Source: Streptantibioticus_A sp037034305 | GTDB taxonomy: Bacteria; Actinomycetota; Actinomycetes; Streptomycetales; Streptomycetaceae | Direction of reading: 5' to 3' | Length of the DNA: 64,000 nucleotides | Assembly: GCA_037034305.1 (NCBI GenBank) | Contig: JBAGJY010000004.1 | Span: forward strand, 62,001-126,000 | Shown: one piece after another, positions 25,539-33,827 of the stretch | Layout of the letters: each line of letters starts with the position of its first letter | Numbering within the stretch: the first letter of the stretch is position 1 | Position numbers and translations under genes: made by a program | The notes under the pieces: generated by a model | The model's input: the letters and a program-made list of their open reading frames with translations, nothing else | Database searches by the model: none | Told to the model about the DNA's origin: nothing

Positions 25539-28172
25539 GTGACCGACATGAACCAGCGCCCCCTGGACGGGGCCAGCAGCAGCCCTGACAACCTGCCGAC
25601 CCAGTACGTCCCGGCCGAGGTAGAGGGGAAGCTGTACGAGCGCTGGGTAGAGCGCGGTTACTTCGAGGCGGACGCCAAGAGCGAGAAGCAGCCGTACGCC
25701 ATCGTCATCCCGCCGCCGAACGTGACCGGCAGCCTGCACCTCGGCCACGCCTTCGAGCACACGCTGATCGACGCCCTGACCCGCCGCAAGCGGATGCAGG
25801 GCTACGAGACGCTGTGGCAGCCGGGCATGGACCACGCCGGAATCGCCACCCAGAACGTGGTCGAGCGCGAGCTGGCCAAGGAGGGCAAGTCCCGCCACGA
25901 CCTGGGCCGGGAGGCGTTCGTCGAGCGGGTGTGGCAGTGGAAGGCCGAGTCCGGCGGGCAGATCTCCGGCCAGATGCGCCGCCTCGGCGACGGCGTGGAC
26001 TGGTCACGCGAGCGGTTCACCATGGACGAGGGCCTCTCCCAGGCCGTCCAGACGATCTTCAAGAAGCTCTACGACGACGAGCTGATCTACCGCGCCGAGC
26101 GCATCATCAACTGGTGCCCGCGCTGTCTGACCGCCATCTCGGACATCGAGGTGGAGTACCAGGACGACGACGGCGAGCTGGTCTCGATCAAGTACGGCGA
26201 CGGTGACGACGCCATCGTCGTCGCCACGACCCGCGCCGAGACGATGCTGGGCGACACCGCGGTCGCCGTTCACCCCGACGACGAGCGGTACAGGCACCTG
26301 GTCGGGCGGGAGATCGAGCTGCCGCTGACCGGCCGCCGGATCCCGGTCGTCGCCGACGCCCACGTCGACCCCGAGTTCGGCACCGGCGCGGTCAAGGTCA
26401 CCCCGGCCCACGACCCCAACGACTTCGAGATCGGCCAGCGGCACGGCCTGCCGTCGCTCAACGTGCTGGACGAGCACGGCATCATCACCGCGCACGGCCC
26501 CTTCCAGGGCCTGGACCGGTTCGAGGCCCGCTCCGCGATCGTCGGCGCGCTGCGCGCCGAGGGCCGGATCGTCGCCGAGAAGCGCCCGTACACCCACTCC
26601 GTCGGGCACTGCTCGCGCTGCAAGACCACCATCGAGCCGCGGCTGTCGCTGCAGTGGTGGGTCAAGGTCGGCCCGCTGGCGAAGGCTGCCGGTGACGCGG
26701 TGCGCGACGGCCGGGTGAAGATCCATCCGAAGGAGATGGAGTCCCGCTACTTCGGCTGGGTCGACAACCTCCACGACTGGTGCATCTCACGGCAGTTGTG
26801 GTGGGGCCACCGCATTCCGGTCTGGTACGGGCCGAACGGGGAGGTCGTCTGCGTCGGACCGGACGAGCAGCCGCCGACCGGTGAGGGCTGGCACCAGGAC
26901 ACCGATGTGCTGGACACCTGGTTCTCCTCCGGCCTGTGGCCGTTCTCCACGCTCGGCTGGCCGGAGCGGACCGAAAGCCTGGCGAAGTTCTACCCGAACG
27001 CCGCCCTGGTCACCGGCTACGACATCCTGTTCTTCTGGGTCGCCCGGATGATGATGTTCGGCCTGTACGCGATGGACGGCACCCCGCCGTTCCACACCAT
27101 CGTGCTGCACGGCATGGTCCGCGACCAGTTCGGCAAGAAGATGTCGAAGTCCTTCGGGAACGCGGTCAACCCGCTGGACTGGATGGACGCCTACGGCTCC
27201 GACGCCGTCCGCTTCACCCTGGCCCGCGGCGCCAACCCCGGTGTGGACGTGCCGATCGGCGAGGACTGGGTGCAGGGCTCCCGCAACTTCGCCAACAAGA
27301 TCTGGAACGCGACCCGCTTCGCGCTGATGAACGGCGCCACGGTCAAGGGAGAACTGCCGCCCGCCGAGCGGCAGTCGGCGACCGACCGGTGGATCCTGTC
27401 CCGGCTGAACTCGGTGGTCGCCGAGGTGGACGCGTACTACGACGACTACCAGTTCGCCAAGCTCTCCGACACCCTGTTCCACTTCGCCTGGGACGAGGTC
27501 TTCGACTGGTACGTGGAGCTGGTCAAGACCACGTTCGCCGCGGGCGGCGAGGCCGCCGAGGTCTCGCGCCGCGTGCTGGGCGAGGTCCTGGACGTCACGC
27601 TGCGGCTGCTGCACCCGGTGGTCCCGTTCGTCACCGAGACGCTGTGGACCTCGCTGACCGGTGGCGAGTCGCTGGTCGTCGCCGACTGGCCGAGTGACAG
27701 CGGCTTCCGCGACCAGGCCGCCGAGCAGGAGATCGCCACGCTCCAGCAGGTGATCACCGAGGTCCGCCGGTTCCGCTCCGACCAGGGCCTGCAGCCCGGC
27801 CAGCGGGTCCCGGCCCGGCTCGACCTGGACGGCACGCCGCTGGCGCCGCACGAGGAGGCCATCCGCTCGCTGCTGCGCCTGCAGCCCGCGGACGAGGGCT
27901 TCCACGCCACCGCCTCGCTGCCGGTCGCGGGCGCCACGGTGGCGCTCGACCTGTCCGGCGCGATCGACTTCGCGGCGGAGCGCAAGCGGCTGACCAAGGA
28001 CCTGGCCGCCGCCGAGAAGGAACTGTCGCAGACCACCGCGAAGCTGGGCAACGAGGCCTTCCTGGCCAAGGCCCCCGACCACGTGGTGGACAAGATCCGG
28101 GCCCGCCGCGAGGCCGCCGAGGCCGATATCGCCCGTATCGGCGCCCAGTTGGCGAACCTGCCGCAGGCCTGA
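25539..28172 (+). CDS. valS: Valine--tRNA ligase
   Basis: ValS charges tRNA-Val with valine and edits misactivated threonine. It is a class Ia synthetase of 877 residues. The HIGH motif appears as HLGH (67-70, in PPPNVTGSLHLGHAFEHT) and KMSKS at 534-538. The CP1 editing domain lies between them (TTRAETMLGDTAVAVHPDDE). The C-terminal coiled-coil arm that contacts tRNA is visible (ERKRLTKDLAAAEKELSQTT, then DHVVDKIRARREAAEADIAR). GTG 25539 fits a leaderless transcript; ATG 25548 is an alternative. It is followed by a perfect terminator and then folC. Confidence 0.98.
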   Translation: MTDMNQRPLDGASSSPDNLPTQYVPAEVEGKLYERWVERGYFEADAKSEKQPYAIVIPPPNVTGSLHLGHAFEHTLIDALTRRKRMQGYETLWQPGMDHAGIATQNVVERELAKEGKSRHDLGREAFVERVWQWKAESGGQISGQMRRLGDGVDWSRERFTMDEGLSQAVQTIFKKLYDDELIYRAERIINWCPRCLTAISDIEVEYQDDDGELVSIKYGDGDDAIVVATTRAETMLGDTAVAVHPDDERYRHLVGREIELPLTGRRIPVVADAHVDPEFGTGAVKVTPAHDPNDFEIGQRHGLPSLNVLDEHGIITAHGPFQGLDRFEARSAIVGALRAEGRIVAEKRPYTHSVGHCSRCKTTIEPRLSLQWWVKVGPLAKAAGDAVRDGRVKIHPKEMESRYFGWVDNLHDWCISRQLWWGHRIPVWYGPNGEVVCVGPDEQPPTGEGWHQDTDVLDTWFSSGLWPFSTLGWPERTESLAKFYPNAALVTGYDILFFWVARMMMFGLYAMDGTPPFHTIVLHGMVRDQFGKKMSKSFGNAVNPLDWMDAYGSDAVRFTLARGANPGVDVPIGEDWVQGSRNFANKIWNATRFALMNGATVKGELPPAERQSATDRWILSRLNSVVAEVDAYYDDYQFAKLSDTLFHFAWDEVFDWYVELVKTTFAAGGEAAEVSRRVLGEVLDVTLRLLHPVVPFVTETLWTSLTGGESLVVADWPSDSGFRDQAAEQEIATLQQVITEVRRFRSDQGLQPGQRVPARLDLDGTPLAPHEEAIRSLLRLQPADEGFHATASLPVAGATVALDLSGAIDFAAERKRLTKDLAAAEKELSQTTAKLGNEAFLAKAPDHVVDKIRARREAAEADIARIGAQLANLPQA

Positions 28173-28190
28173 GCGCCGCCGCGCGACTGA

Positions 28191-28234
28191 CGGTCAAGGC
28201 CCCCGAGCGCCCGCCCGGGGGCCTTGACCGTTTC
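28191..28234 (+). terminator. Intrinsic terminator after valS
   Basis: Perfect 15-bp stem: CGGTCAAGGCCCCCG (28191-28205) pairs with 28216-28230 around a 10-base loop, then TTTC. It overlaps the region just before the folC promoter. Confidence 0.93.
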
Positions 28235-28250
28235 TGTCAGTCCCCCTCCG

Positions 28251-28256
28251 TAGACT
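28251..28256 (+). promoter_or_regulatory. -10 element (TAGACT), leaderless folC promoter
   Basis: TAGACT ends 7 bases before GTG 28264, with no ribosome site between. Confidence 0.6.
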
Positions 28257-28263
28257 GGTCACC

Positions 28264-29778
28264 GTGAGCGAGCGCCCCCGAAACGATGCCCCCGACCCGG
28301 ACGAGTTCGACGAGATCATGGCGAACGAGACCGAGCGGGACCCCGACCTTGCCGTGATCGAGGCCGGAAGCCGGACGCTGCGCGCACAGGTCCCGCCCAC
28401 CCCGCAGGACGACGCGCCCGCCGGGCCGAAGTCGCCCGAGGAGGCGCAGGCGCTGCGCGAGGTGGAGGCCGAACTGGCGGGCCGCTGGCCGGAGACCAAG
28501 CTCGACCCGTCGCTGGACCGGATCGCCGCGCTGATGGACATCCTCGGCGAGCCCCAGCACTCCTACCCGTCGATCCACATCACCGGCACCAACGGCAAGA
28601 CCAGCACCGCCCGCATGATCGAGACGCTGCTGCGCGCCTTCGAACTGCGCACCGGCCGCTACACCAGCCCGCACGTCCAGTCGGTGACCGAGCGGATCAG
28701 CCTGGACGGCGCGCCGATCTCCGTCGAGCGGTTCGTCAGCACGTTCCAGGACGTCAAGCCGTACGTCGAGATGGTGGACGGCTCCCAGCCGCACCGGATG
28801 TCGTTCTTCGAGGTGCTCACGGGCATGGCGTACGCGGCCTTCGCCGACGCGCCGGTCGACGTGGCGGTCGTGGAGGTCGGCATGGGCGGCAGCTGGGACG
28901 CCACGAACGTGGTGGACGGCAACGTCGCCGTGGTCACGCCGATAGCGCTGGACCACACCGACCGGCTGGGCGGGACGCCCGGTGAGATCGCGGGCGAGAA
29001 GGCCGGGGTGATCAAGCAGGGTGCCACGGTGGTGCTGGCTCAGCAGCCGGTCGACGCCGCGCAGGTGCTGCTGCGGCGCGCCGTGGAGGTGGACGCCACC
29101 GTGGCCCGGGAGGGCATGGAGTTCGGGGTGGCGTCGCGCGAGGTCGCGGTCGGCGGCCAGATGCTGACGCTGCGCGGGCTCGGCGGTGAGTACGAGCAGG
29201 TCTTCCTGCCGCTGCACGGCGCACACCAGGCGCACAACGCGGCGGTCGCGCTCGCCGCGGTCGAGGCGTTCTTCGGGGTCGGCTCGACCAGGGCCGCCCG
29301 CCCGCTGGACATCGACACGGTGCGCGGCGCGTTCGCCTCGGTCACCTCACCGGGCCGCCTGGAGGTGGTGCGCCGCAGCCCCACGGTGGTGCTGGACGCC
29401 GCGCACAACCCGGCCGGTGCCCAGGCGACGGCCGAGGCGGTCCAGGAGGCGTTCGGCTTCACCCATCTGGTCGGTGTGATCGGCCCGAGCGGGGACAAGG
29501 ACGTGCGCGGGCTGCTGGAGGCGTTCGAGCCGATCTTCGCCGAGGTGGTGGTGACCCGGAACTCCAGCCACCGCTCCATGGACGTGGACGAGCTGGCGGC
29601 CATCGCGGTCGAGGTCTTCGGCTCCGAGCGGGTGCAGGTCGAGCCGCGGCTGGATGACGCGCTGGAGGCGGCCATCACGCTGGCCGAGGAAGAGGGCGAG
29701 TACGCGGGCGCTGGCGTGCTGGTGGCCGGTTCCGTGATCACCGTGGGAGAGGCCCGGCTGCTGCTGGGCCGGAAGTGA
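28264..29778 (+). CDS. folC: Dihydrofolate synthase / folylpolyglutamate synthase
   Basis: FolC is an ATP-dependent Mur-ligase-type enzyme that joins glutamate to dihydropteroate and extends the polyglutamate tail of folates. The protein has 504 residues. The P-loop is HITGTNGKTSTARMIETLL (about 102-120), followed by GRYTSPHVQSVTERI (folate loop) and VEVGMGGSWDATNVV. The C-terminal domain carries VLDAAHNPAGA. About 80 acidic N-terminal residues precede the catalytic core, longer than the E. coli enzyme. The start is GTG 28264 by the leaderless promoter. The DUF4233 gene follows after 6 bases. Confidence 0.96.
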   Translation: MSERPRNDAPDPDEFDEIMANETERDPDLAVIEAGSRTLRAQVPPTPQDDAPAGPKSPEEAQALREVEAELAGRWPETKLDPSLDRIAALMDILGEPQHSYPSIHITGTNGKTSTARMIETLLRAFELRTGRYTSPHVQSVTERISLDGAPISVERFVSTFQDVKPYVEMVDGSQPHRMSFFEVLTGMAYAAFADAPVDVAVVEVGMGGSWDATNVVDGNVAVVTPIALDHTDRLGGTPGEIAGEKAGVIKQGATVVLAQQPVDAAQVLLRRAVEVDATVAREGMEFGVASREVAVGGQMLTLRGLGGEYEQVFLPLHGAHQAHNAAVALAAVEAFFGVGSTRAARPLDIDTVRGAFASVTSPGRLEVVRRSPTVVLDAAHNPAGAQATAEAVQEAFGFTHLVGVIGPSGDKDVRGLLEAFEPIFAEVVVTRNSSHRSMDVDELAAIAVEVFGSERVQVEPRLDDALEAAITLAEEEGEYAGAGVLVAGSVITVGEARLLLGRK

Positions 29779-29784
29779 GAGCCG

Positions 29785-30117
29785 ATGCGAACGCTGTGTG
29801 CGAGCACCCTGATCGGTGAGGCCTTCGTCATCGGCCTGGCGGGGCTGGTCGCGATGAACCTCTCCGGCTATTCGATGGCCACCGTGTGGACGGTGTGCGG
29901 TATCGCGATGGCGGTGTGCGTGCTGTTGTGCGGGGTGGTCACCAGGCCCGGCGCGGTGGCGGTGGGCTGGCTGCTCCAGGTCGCACTGGTGGCCTCGGGC
30001 TTCGTGGTGTCGATGATGTTCTTCCTGGGCGCGGCGTTCGCCGGTCTGTGGTGGGCCGCGGTGCACTACGGAAGAAAGATCGACGAATTCAAGGCGAAGG
30101 TCGCGTCGACCGCGTAG
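29785..30117 (+). CDS. DUF4233 membrane protein
   Basis: This 110-residue integral membrane protein has four hydrophobic segments: LIGEAFVIGLAGLVAMNL, TVWTVCGIAMAVCVLLCGVV, VAVGWLLQVALVASGFVVSM and FLGAAFAGLWWAAVHYG. A short basic tail follows (RKIDEFKAKVASTA). I recognise it as the DUF4233 family, which regularly follows folC in actinobacteria. No function is known to me. It starts 6 bases after folC with GTGAGAG as ribosome site, so it is co-transcribed. ndk follows after 76 bases, with its own promoter-like TAGGGT near 30147. Confidence 0.88.
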   Translation: MRTLCASTLIGEAFVIGLAGLVAMNLSGYSMATVWTVCGIAMAVCVLLCGVVTRPGAVAVGWLLQVALVASGFVVSMMFFLGAAFAGLWWAAVHYGRKIDEFKAKVASTA

Positions 30118-30193
30118 CCGCTGGTCACAGGTTCCGGTTGGCCCGATAGGGTCAGTGCACCGTGAAGCACCGTGTTATGCAAGGAGCCGCAGC

Positions 30194-30607
30194 ATGAGCC
30201 AGCGCACCCTCGTCCTCCTCAAGCCGGACGCCGTACGGCGTGGCCTGGTCGGCGAGATCATCGGCCGGATCGAGCGCAAGGCCGGTTGGACCATCGGCGC
30301 GTTGGAACTGCGCACGCTGGAGCGCGCGACGCTGGAGCAGCACTACGCCGAGCACGTCGGCAAGCCGTTCTACGAGCCGCTGGTGGAGTTCATGTCGTCC
30401 GGCCCGACCGTCGCCATGGTCGTGGAGGGTGAGCGGGTGATCGAGGGGCTGCGCGCGCTGGCCGGTCCCACCGACCCGATCGCCGCCGCGCCGGGGAGCA
30501 TTCGTGGTGATTTCGGCACAATTGTGCGGGAGAACCTGATCCATGCGTCGGATTCCGTGGAGTCCGCGGAGCGGGAGATCAAGATTTTCTTCCCGGAACT
30601 CGGCTGA
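30194..30607 (+). CDS. ndk: Nucleoside-diphosphate kinase
   Basis: Ndk transfers the terminal phosphate of ATP to nucleoside diphosphates through a phospho-histidine and balances NTP and dNTP pools. The protein has 137 residues, the usual length. The catalytic His117 is in ENLIHASDSVESAEREI. The ATP-binding TLVLLKPDAVRRGLVGEII opens the chain, and the Kpn-like loop GPTDPIAAAPGSIRGDFG is intact. ATG 30194 has AAGGAG 8 bases upstream. TAGGGT near 30147-30152 is a likely -10. Confidence 0.97.
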   Translation: MSQRTLVLLKPDAVRRGLVGEIIGRIERKAGWTIGALELRTLERATLEQHYAEHVGKPFYEPLVEFMSSGPTVAMVVEGERVIEGLRALAGPTDPIAAAPGSIRGDFGTIVRENLIHASDSVESAEREIKIFFPELG

Positions 30608-30615
30608 CCTGACTG

Positions 30616-30646
30616 GCAATCCGTCATACGGCGACCGGCGGATTGC
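30616..30646 (+). terminator. Hairpin after ndk
   Basis: GCAATCCG (30616-30623) pairs perfectly with 30639-30646 around a 15-base loop that can fold further. There is no clear T-run. Confidence 0.6.
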
Positions 30647-30779
30647 GGCCGCCGTAGGGCATATGCCGAGCATTTCCGGGAACCAATAGCCCCGACACGT
30701 CGTCACCATTACAGGGGACGGCCGCGTGTTCTGCTGACAATGGCCGAGGCGTCCTCGCGCCCGGTCCCACGGGCGCACT

Positions 30780-30785
30780 TAAGAT
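30780..30785 (+). promoter_or_regulatory. Possible -10 element (TAAGAT) for mreB
   Basis: TAAGAT lies 89 bases before the mreB ATG. No good -35 is seen. The rest of 30647-30874 shows no gene. Confidence 0.35.
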
Positions 30786-30874
30786 GGACCCGCCGCTACG
30801 GACCCCGCAGCACATCGCACCTCCGCGCCCTCAAGTCCCCATCGCTCCAGCTCGGGAAGGCCAGACGTATCCTC

Positions 30875-31906
30875 ATGGCGAACAACATGTCGTTCATCGG
30901 CCGTGACATGGCTGTCGACCTCGGCACCGCCAACACGCTGGTGTACGTCAGGGGTCGCGGGATCGTCCTCAACGAACCGTCTGTCGTCGCCATCAACACC
31001 AACACCGGCGGCATCCTGGCGGTCGGCGCCGAAGCCAAGAAGATGATCGGCCGCACCCCTGGCAACATCGTTGCGGTCCGCCCGCTCAAGGACGGCGTGA
31101 TCGCGGACTTCGAGATCACGGAGCGGATGCTCCGCTATTTCATCCTCAAGATCCACAAGCGGCGTTATCTGGCCCGACCCCGCGTCGTGGTCTGTGTGCC
31201 CTCCGGTATCACCGGAGTTGAGCGGCGCGCCGTGATCGAGGCGTCCAGCCAGGCCGGTGCCCGCCAGGTGCACATCATCGAGGAGCCCATGGCGGCGGCG
31301 ATCGGCGCCGGGCTTCCGGTGCACGAGGCCACCGGCAACATGGTGGTCGACATCGGCGGCGGCACCACCGAGGTCGCGGTGATCTCGCTGGGTGGCATCG
31401 TCACCGCCCAGTCGATCCGGGTGGCGGGCGACGAGCTGGACAACGCGATCATCCAGCACATCAAGAAGGAGTACAGCCTGCTGCTCGGCGAACGCACCGC
31501 CGAGCAGATCAAGATCACCATCGGCTCCGCCTATGACTTCGACAAGGACGAGCACACCGAGATCCGCGGCCGTGACCTGGTCAGCGGTCTGCCCAAGACC
31601 GTGGTCATCTCCGCCGCCGAGGTCCGCAAGGCGATCGAGGAGCCGGTGAACGCGATCGTGGACGCGGTCAAGACCACCCTCGACAAGTGCCCGCCGGAGC
31701 TGTCCGGCGACATCATGGACCGCGGCATCGTCCTCACCGGTGGCGGCGCCATGCTGCGCGGCCTGGACGAGCGGCTGCGGCGCGAGACCGGCATGCCCAT
31801 CCACATCGCCGAGGATCCGCTGGACTCGGTCGCGCTCGGTTCCGGAAAGTGTGTCGAGGAGTTCGAGGCGCTCCAGCAGGTGCTGGACGCCCAGCCCCGC
31901 CGCTGA
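30875..31906 (+). CDS. mreB: Rod-shape determining protein MreB (actin homologue)
   Basis: This is a membrane-associated actin-like filament protein. In Streptomyces, MreB acts in spore-wall thickening rather than hyphal elongation (known for the genus). The protein has 343 residues. The ATPase phosphate-1 motif is DLGTANTLVYVRG, phosphate-2 DIGGGTTEVAVISLG and the adenosine motif LTGGGAMLRGLDE. ATG 30875 is chosen by length and GGGAAGG upstream, although that spacing is long; the in-frame ATG 30887 (MSFIGRDM) is the alternative. A strong hairpin follows, so mreB can be transcribed separately from mreCD-pbp2-rodA. Confidence 0.96.
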   Translation: MANNMSFIGRDMAVDLGTANTLVYVRGRGIVLNEPSVVAINTNTGGILAVGAEAKKMIGRTPGNIVAVRPLKDGVIADFEITERMLRYFILKIHKRRYLARPRVVVCVPSGITGVERRAVIEASSQAGARQVHIIEEPMAAAIGAGLPVHEATGNMVVDIGGGTTEVAVISLGGIVTAQSIRVAGDELDNAIIQHIKKEYSLLLGERTAEQIKITIGSAYDFDKDEHTEIRGRDLVSGLPKTVVISAAEVRKAIEEPVNAIVDAVKTTLDKCPPELSGDIMDRGIVLTGGGAMLRGLDERLRRETGMPIHIAEDPLDSVALGSGKCVEEFEALQQVLDAQPRR

Positions 31907-31912
31907 CGCGGG

Positions 31913-31960
31913 AACGATCCGCCGTACGGGTGACCGCCCGGCCCGGCGGCGGATCGTTTC
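31913..31960 (+). terminator. Terminator after mreB
   Basis: 12-bp perfect stem: AACGATCCGCCG (31913-31924) pairs with 31947-31958, and CGTTTC ends the right side. It implies that part of mreB transcription stops before mreC. Confidence 0.75.
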
Positions 31961-32040
31961 CCAACCGACGGTTCCGCGGCGCGGACCGTTCGGGAGCAGG
32001 ACCACGACAGATCCCAGGTTCGCCCAGGTACCACATCGCT

Positions 32041-32069
32041 GACCGGTCGAAGCCCGCAGCCGACCGGTC
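32041..32069. promoter_or_regulatory. Two GACCGGTC palindromes 21 bp apart, upstream of mreC
   Basis: Identical self-complementary octamers lie at 32041-32048 and 32062-32069, one face of the helix apart, 27-55 bases before the mreC GTG. The layout suits a dimeric regulator, but none is identified. Confidence 0.35.
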
Positions 32070-32095
32070 CCACGAGGAAGGCACGGCCGCCGCAC

Positions 32096-33088
32096 GTGAG
32101 GGACACACGAGAGAGCAGGTTGCTCTTGGTCCTACTGGTCGCCATCGCGTTCGCGCTGATCACCGTGGACATCCGCGGCGGCGACCAGTCCCCGCTCAAT
32201 GGCGTGCGGACAGCCGCCGCCTCCGTCTTCGGACCGGTGGAGAACGGGATCGCCTCCGCCGTCAACCCGGTCGGCAACGCCATAGAGGCGGTACGGGACT
32301 CCGGCGCCCGGCACGACAGAATCGCCCAACTCCAGCAGGAGAACGAGGAGCTGAAGCAGAAGCTCGGCAGCAGCGACATCACCCGCAACCGCGCCGCCGA
32401 ACTCGACAAGCTGCTCAAGACCGCCGGAGCGGGCCAGTACGGCATCAAGGCCGCCCAGGTCGTCGCCATAGGAGCCACCCAGGGCTTCTCCTGGACGGTC
32501 ACCATCGACGCCGGAAGCAACGACGGCATCCAGCGCGACCAGACCGTCATCAACGGCGACGGGCTGGTCGGCCGGATCACCACGGTGGGACCGTCCACCT
32601 CCACCGTGTTGCTCGCCATCGACCCCGACTTCACCGTCGGCGCCCGGATGGAGCGGTCGATGGAACTCGGTTTCAGCACCGGCCAGGGCGACCGCCCGAT
32701 GCGGGTCCAACTCCTCGACGGCAAGGCCAACGTCAAGCCCGGCGACCGCATGGTCACCTTCGGCTCGCAGGGCGACAAGCCGTTCGTGCCCGGTGTGCCG
32801 CTCGGCCAGGTCGTCGCGCTCGACCCGGGCGCGGGCGGACTGACCAGGGCCGTCGAGGTCCAGCCGTTCGTCTCCTTCAGCAGGCTGGACATCGTCGGCG
32901 TCGTGGTGGTGCCGCCGCGCAAGGACCCGCGCGACACCGTACTGCCGCCCGCCCCCAAGGCGGTGCCCACTCCGACGGTCACCGTCACCGTGAGCCCGAG
33001 CGCCTCCGGATCCGCGTCGCCCTCGGCGTCCTCGTCCGGATCGCCGTCCCCGGCCGGGTCACCGTCCCCGTCCCCGTCTGCGAGCTGA
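32096..33088 (+). CDS. mreC: Rod-shape determining protein MreC
   Basis: MreC is a bitopic membrane protein that links MreB to PBP2 and RodA. The protein has 330 residues: a short cytoplasmic tail, one helix (LLLVLLVAIAFALITVDI, about 9-26), a coiled coil (HDRIAQLQQENEELKQKLGS) and an extracellular beta domain (SNDGIQRDQTVINGDGLVG ... VGRITTVGPSTSTVLLA). The C-terminal 45 residues are a Ser-Pro-rich tail (SPSASGSASPSAS), common in Streptomyces MreC. GTG 32096 is the start; AGGAAGG lies rather far upstream. mreD begins 3 bases after the stop codon. Confidence 0.95.
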   Translation: MRDTRESRLLLVLLVAIAFALITVDIRGGDQSPLNGVRTAAASVFGPVENGIASAVNPVGNAIEAVRDSGARHDRIAQLQQENEELKQKLGSSDITRNRAAELDKLLKTAGAGQYGIKAAQVVAIGATQGFSWTVTIDAGSNDGIQRDQTVINGDGLVGRITTVGPSTSTVLLAIDPDFTVGARMERSMELGFSTGQGDRPMRVQLLDGKANVKPGDRMVTFGSQGDKPFVPGVPLGQVVALDPGAGGLTRAVEVQPFVSFSRLDIVGVVVVPPRKDPRDTVLPPAPKAVPTPTVTVTVSPSASGSASPSASSSGSPSPAGSPSPSPSAS

Positions 33089-33091
33089 CCG

Positions 33092-33748
33092 ATGCGCATC
33101 AACCGGATCCTGCTCACCACCGTCCTGGTGGTCTTCACCCTCGTCTTCCAGGTCAGCGTGCTCGCCCGGCTCCATCTGCCGGGCGCGGTACCGGACCTGA
33201 TGCTGCTCGTCGTCCTCGGCCTGGCCCTCACCTACGGCCATGTCGGCGGCTGTCTGGTGGGCTTCGGCGCGGGCCTGCTGTGCGACCTGGCTCCGCCCGC
33301 CGACCACGCCGCCGGGCGGTACGCCCTGGTGCTGTGCGTCATCGGCTACCTCGCGGGCCTCGCCAAGCCGGAGAGCGGCCAACTGCGGTCCGCGGTCATG
33401 CCGATGGTGGTGGTCGGCGCCGCGGCGATCGGCTCCACGCTGCTGTACGCGGGGGTGGGGGCGCTGGTCGGTGACACCGCCGCCCGCCATGTCGGCATGG
33501 TCAAGCTGCTGTTCACCGCCACGATCTACGACCTGCTGCTGGCGCCGTTCACCGTTCCGTGGATCATGGCGCTGGCCCGGCGGGTGGAGAACGACCCCGT
33601 CGCCGGGGACACCTCGGGCGGCCTGGGCATCGGCCCGTACCGCTGGATCACCCCCGGCACCCCCCGCTCCGGCCGAGGCGGCCGACTGACCCGCCCTGGA
33701 CTCGGCGGCCAGCGCGGCGGCCTGCTCAAGGGAGGCCGGAAGCTGTGA
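33092..33748 (+). CDS. mreD: Rod-shape determining protein MreD
   Basis: MreD is an integral membrane protein of the elongasome, 218 residues with about five or six helices. The opening MRINRILLTTVLVVFTLVFQ and LPGAVPDLMLLVVLGLALTY are typical, and LVGFGAGLLCDLAPPADHAA is the conserved middle loop. A basic cytoplasmic tail ends the protein (GRGGRLTRPGLGGQRGG). It starts 3 bases after mreC, and 79 bases separate it from pbp2. The role is inferred from the operon and family. Confidence 0.93.
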   Translation: MRINRILLTTVLVVFTLVFQVSVLARLHLPGAVPDLMLLVVLGLALTYGHVGGCLVGFGAGLLCDLAPPADHAAGRYALVLCVIGYLAGLAKPESGQLRSAVMPMVVVGAAAIGSTLLYAGVGALVGDTAARHVGMVKLLFTATIYDLLLAPFTVPWIMALARRVENDPVAGDTSGGLGIGPYRWITPGTPRSGRGGRLTRPGLGGQRGGLLKGGRKL

Positions 33749-33827
33749 ACCCGCCCAACCCAGGCGCCGCGCGCCGCGGTCGTGACCTCCCGCCGCCTAT
33801 CCCCTTCGTCCCGGGAGCCGCGCGCTG

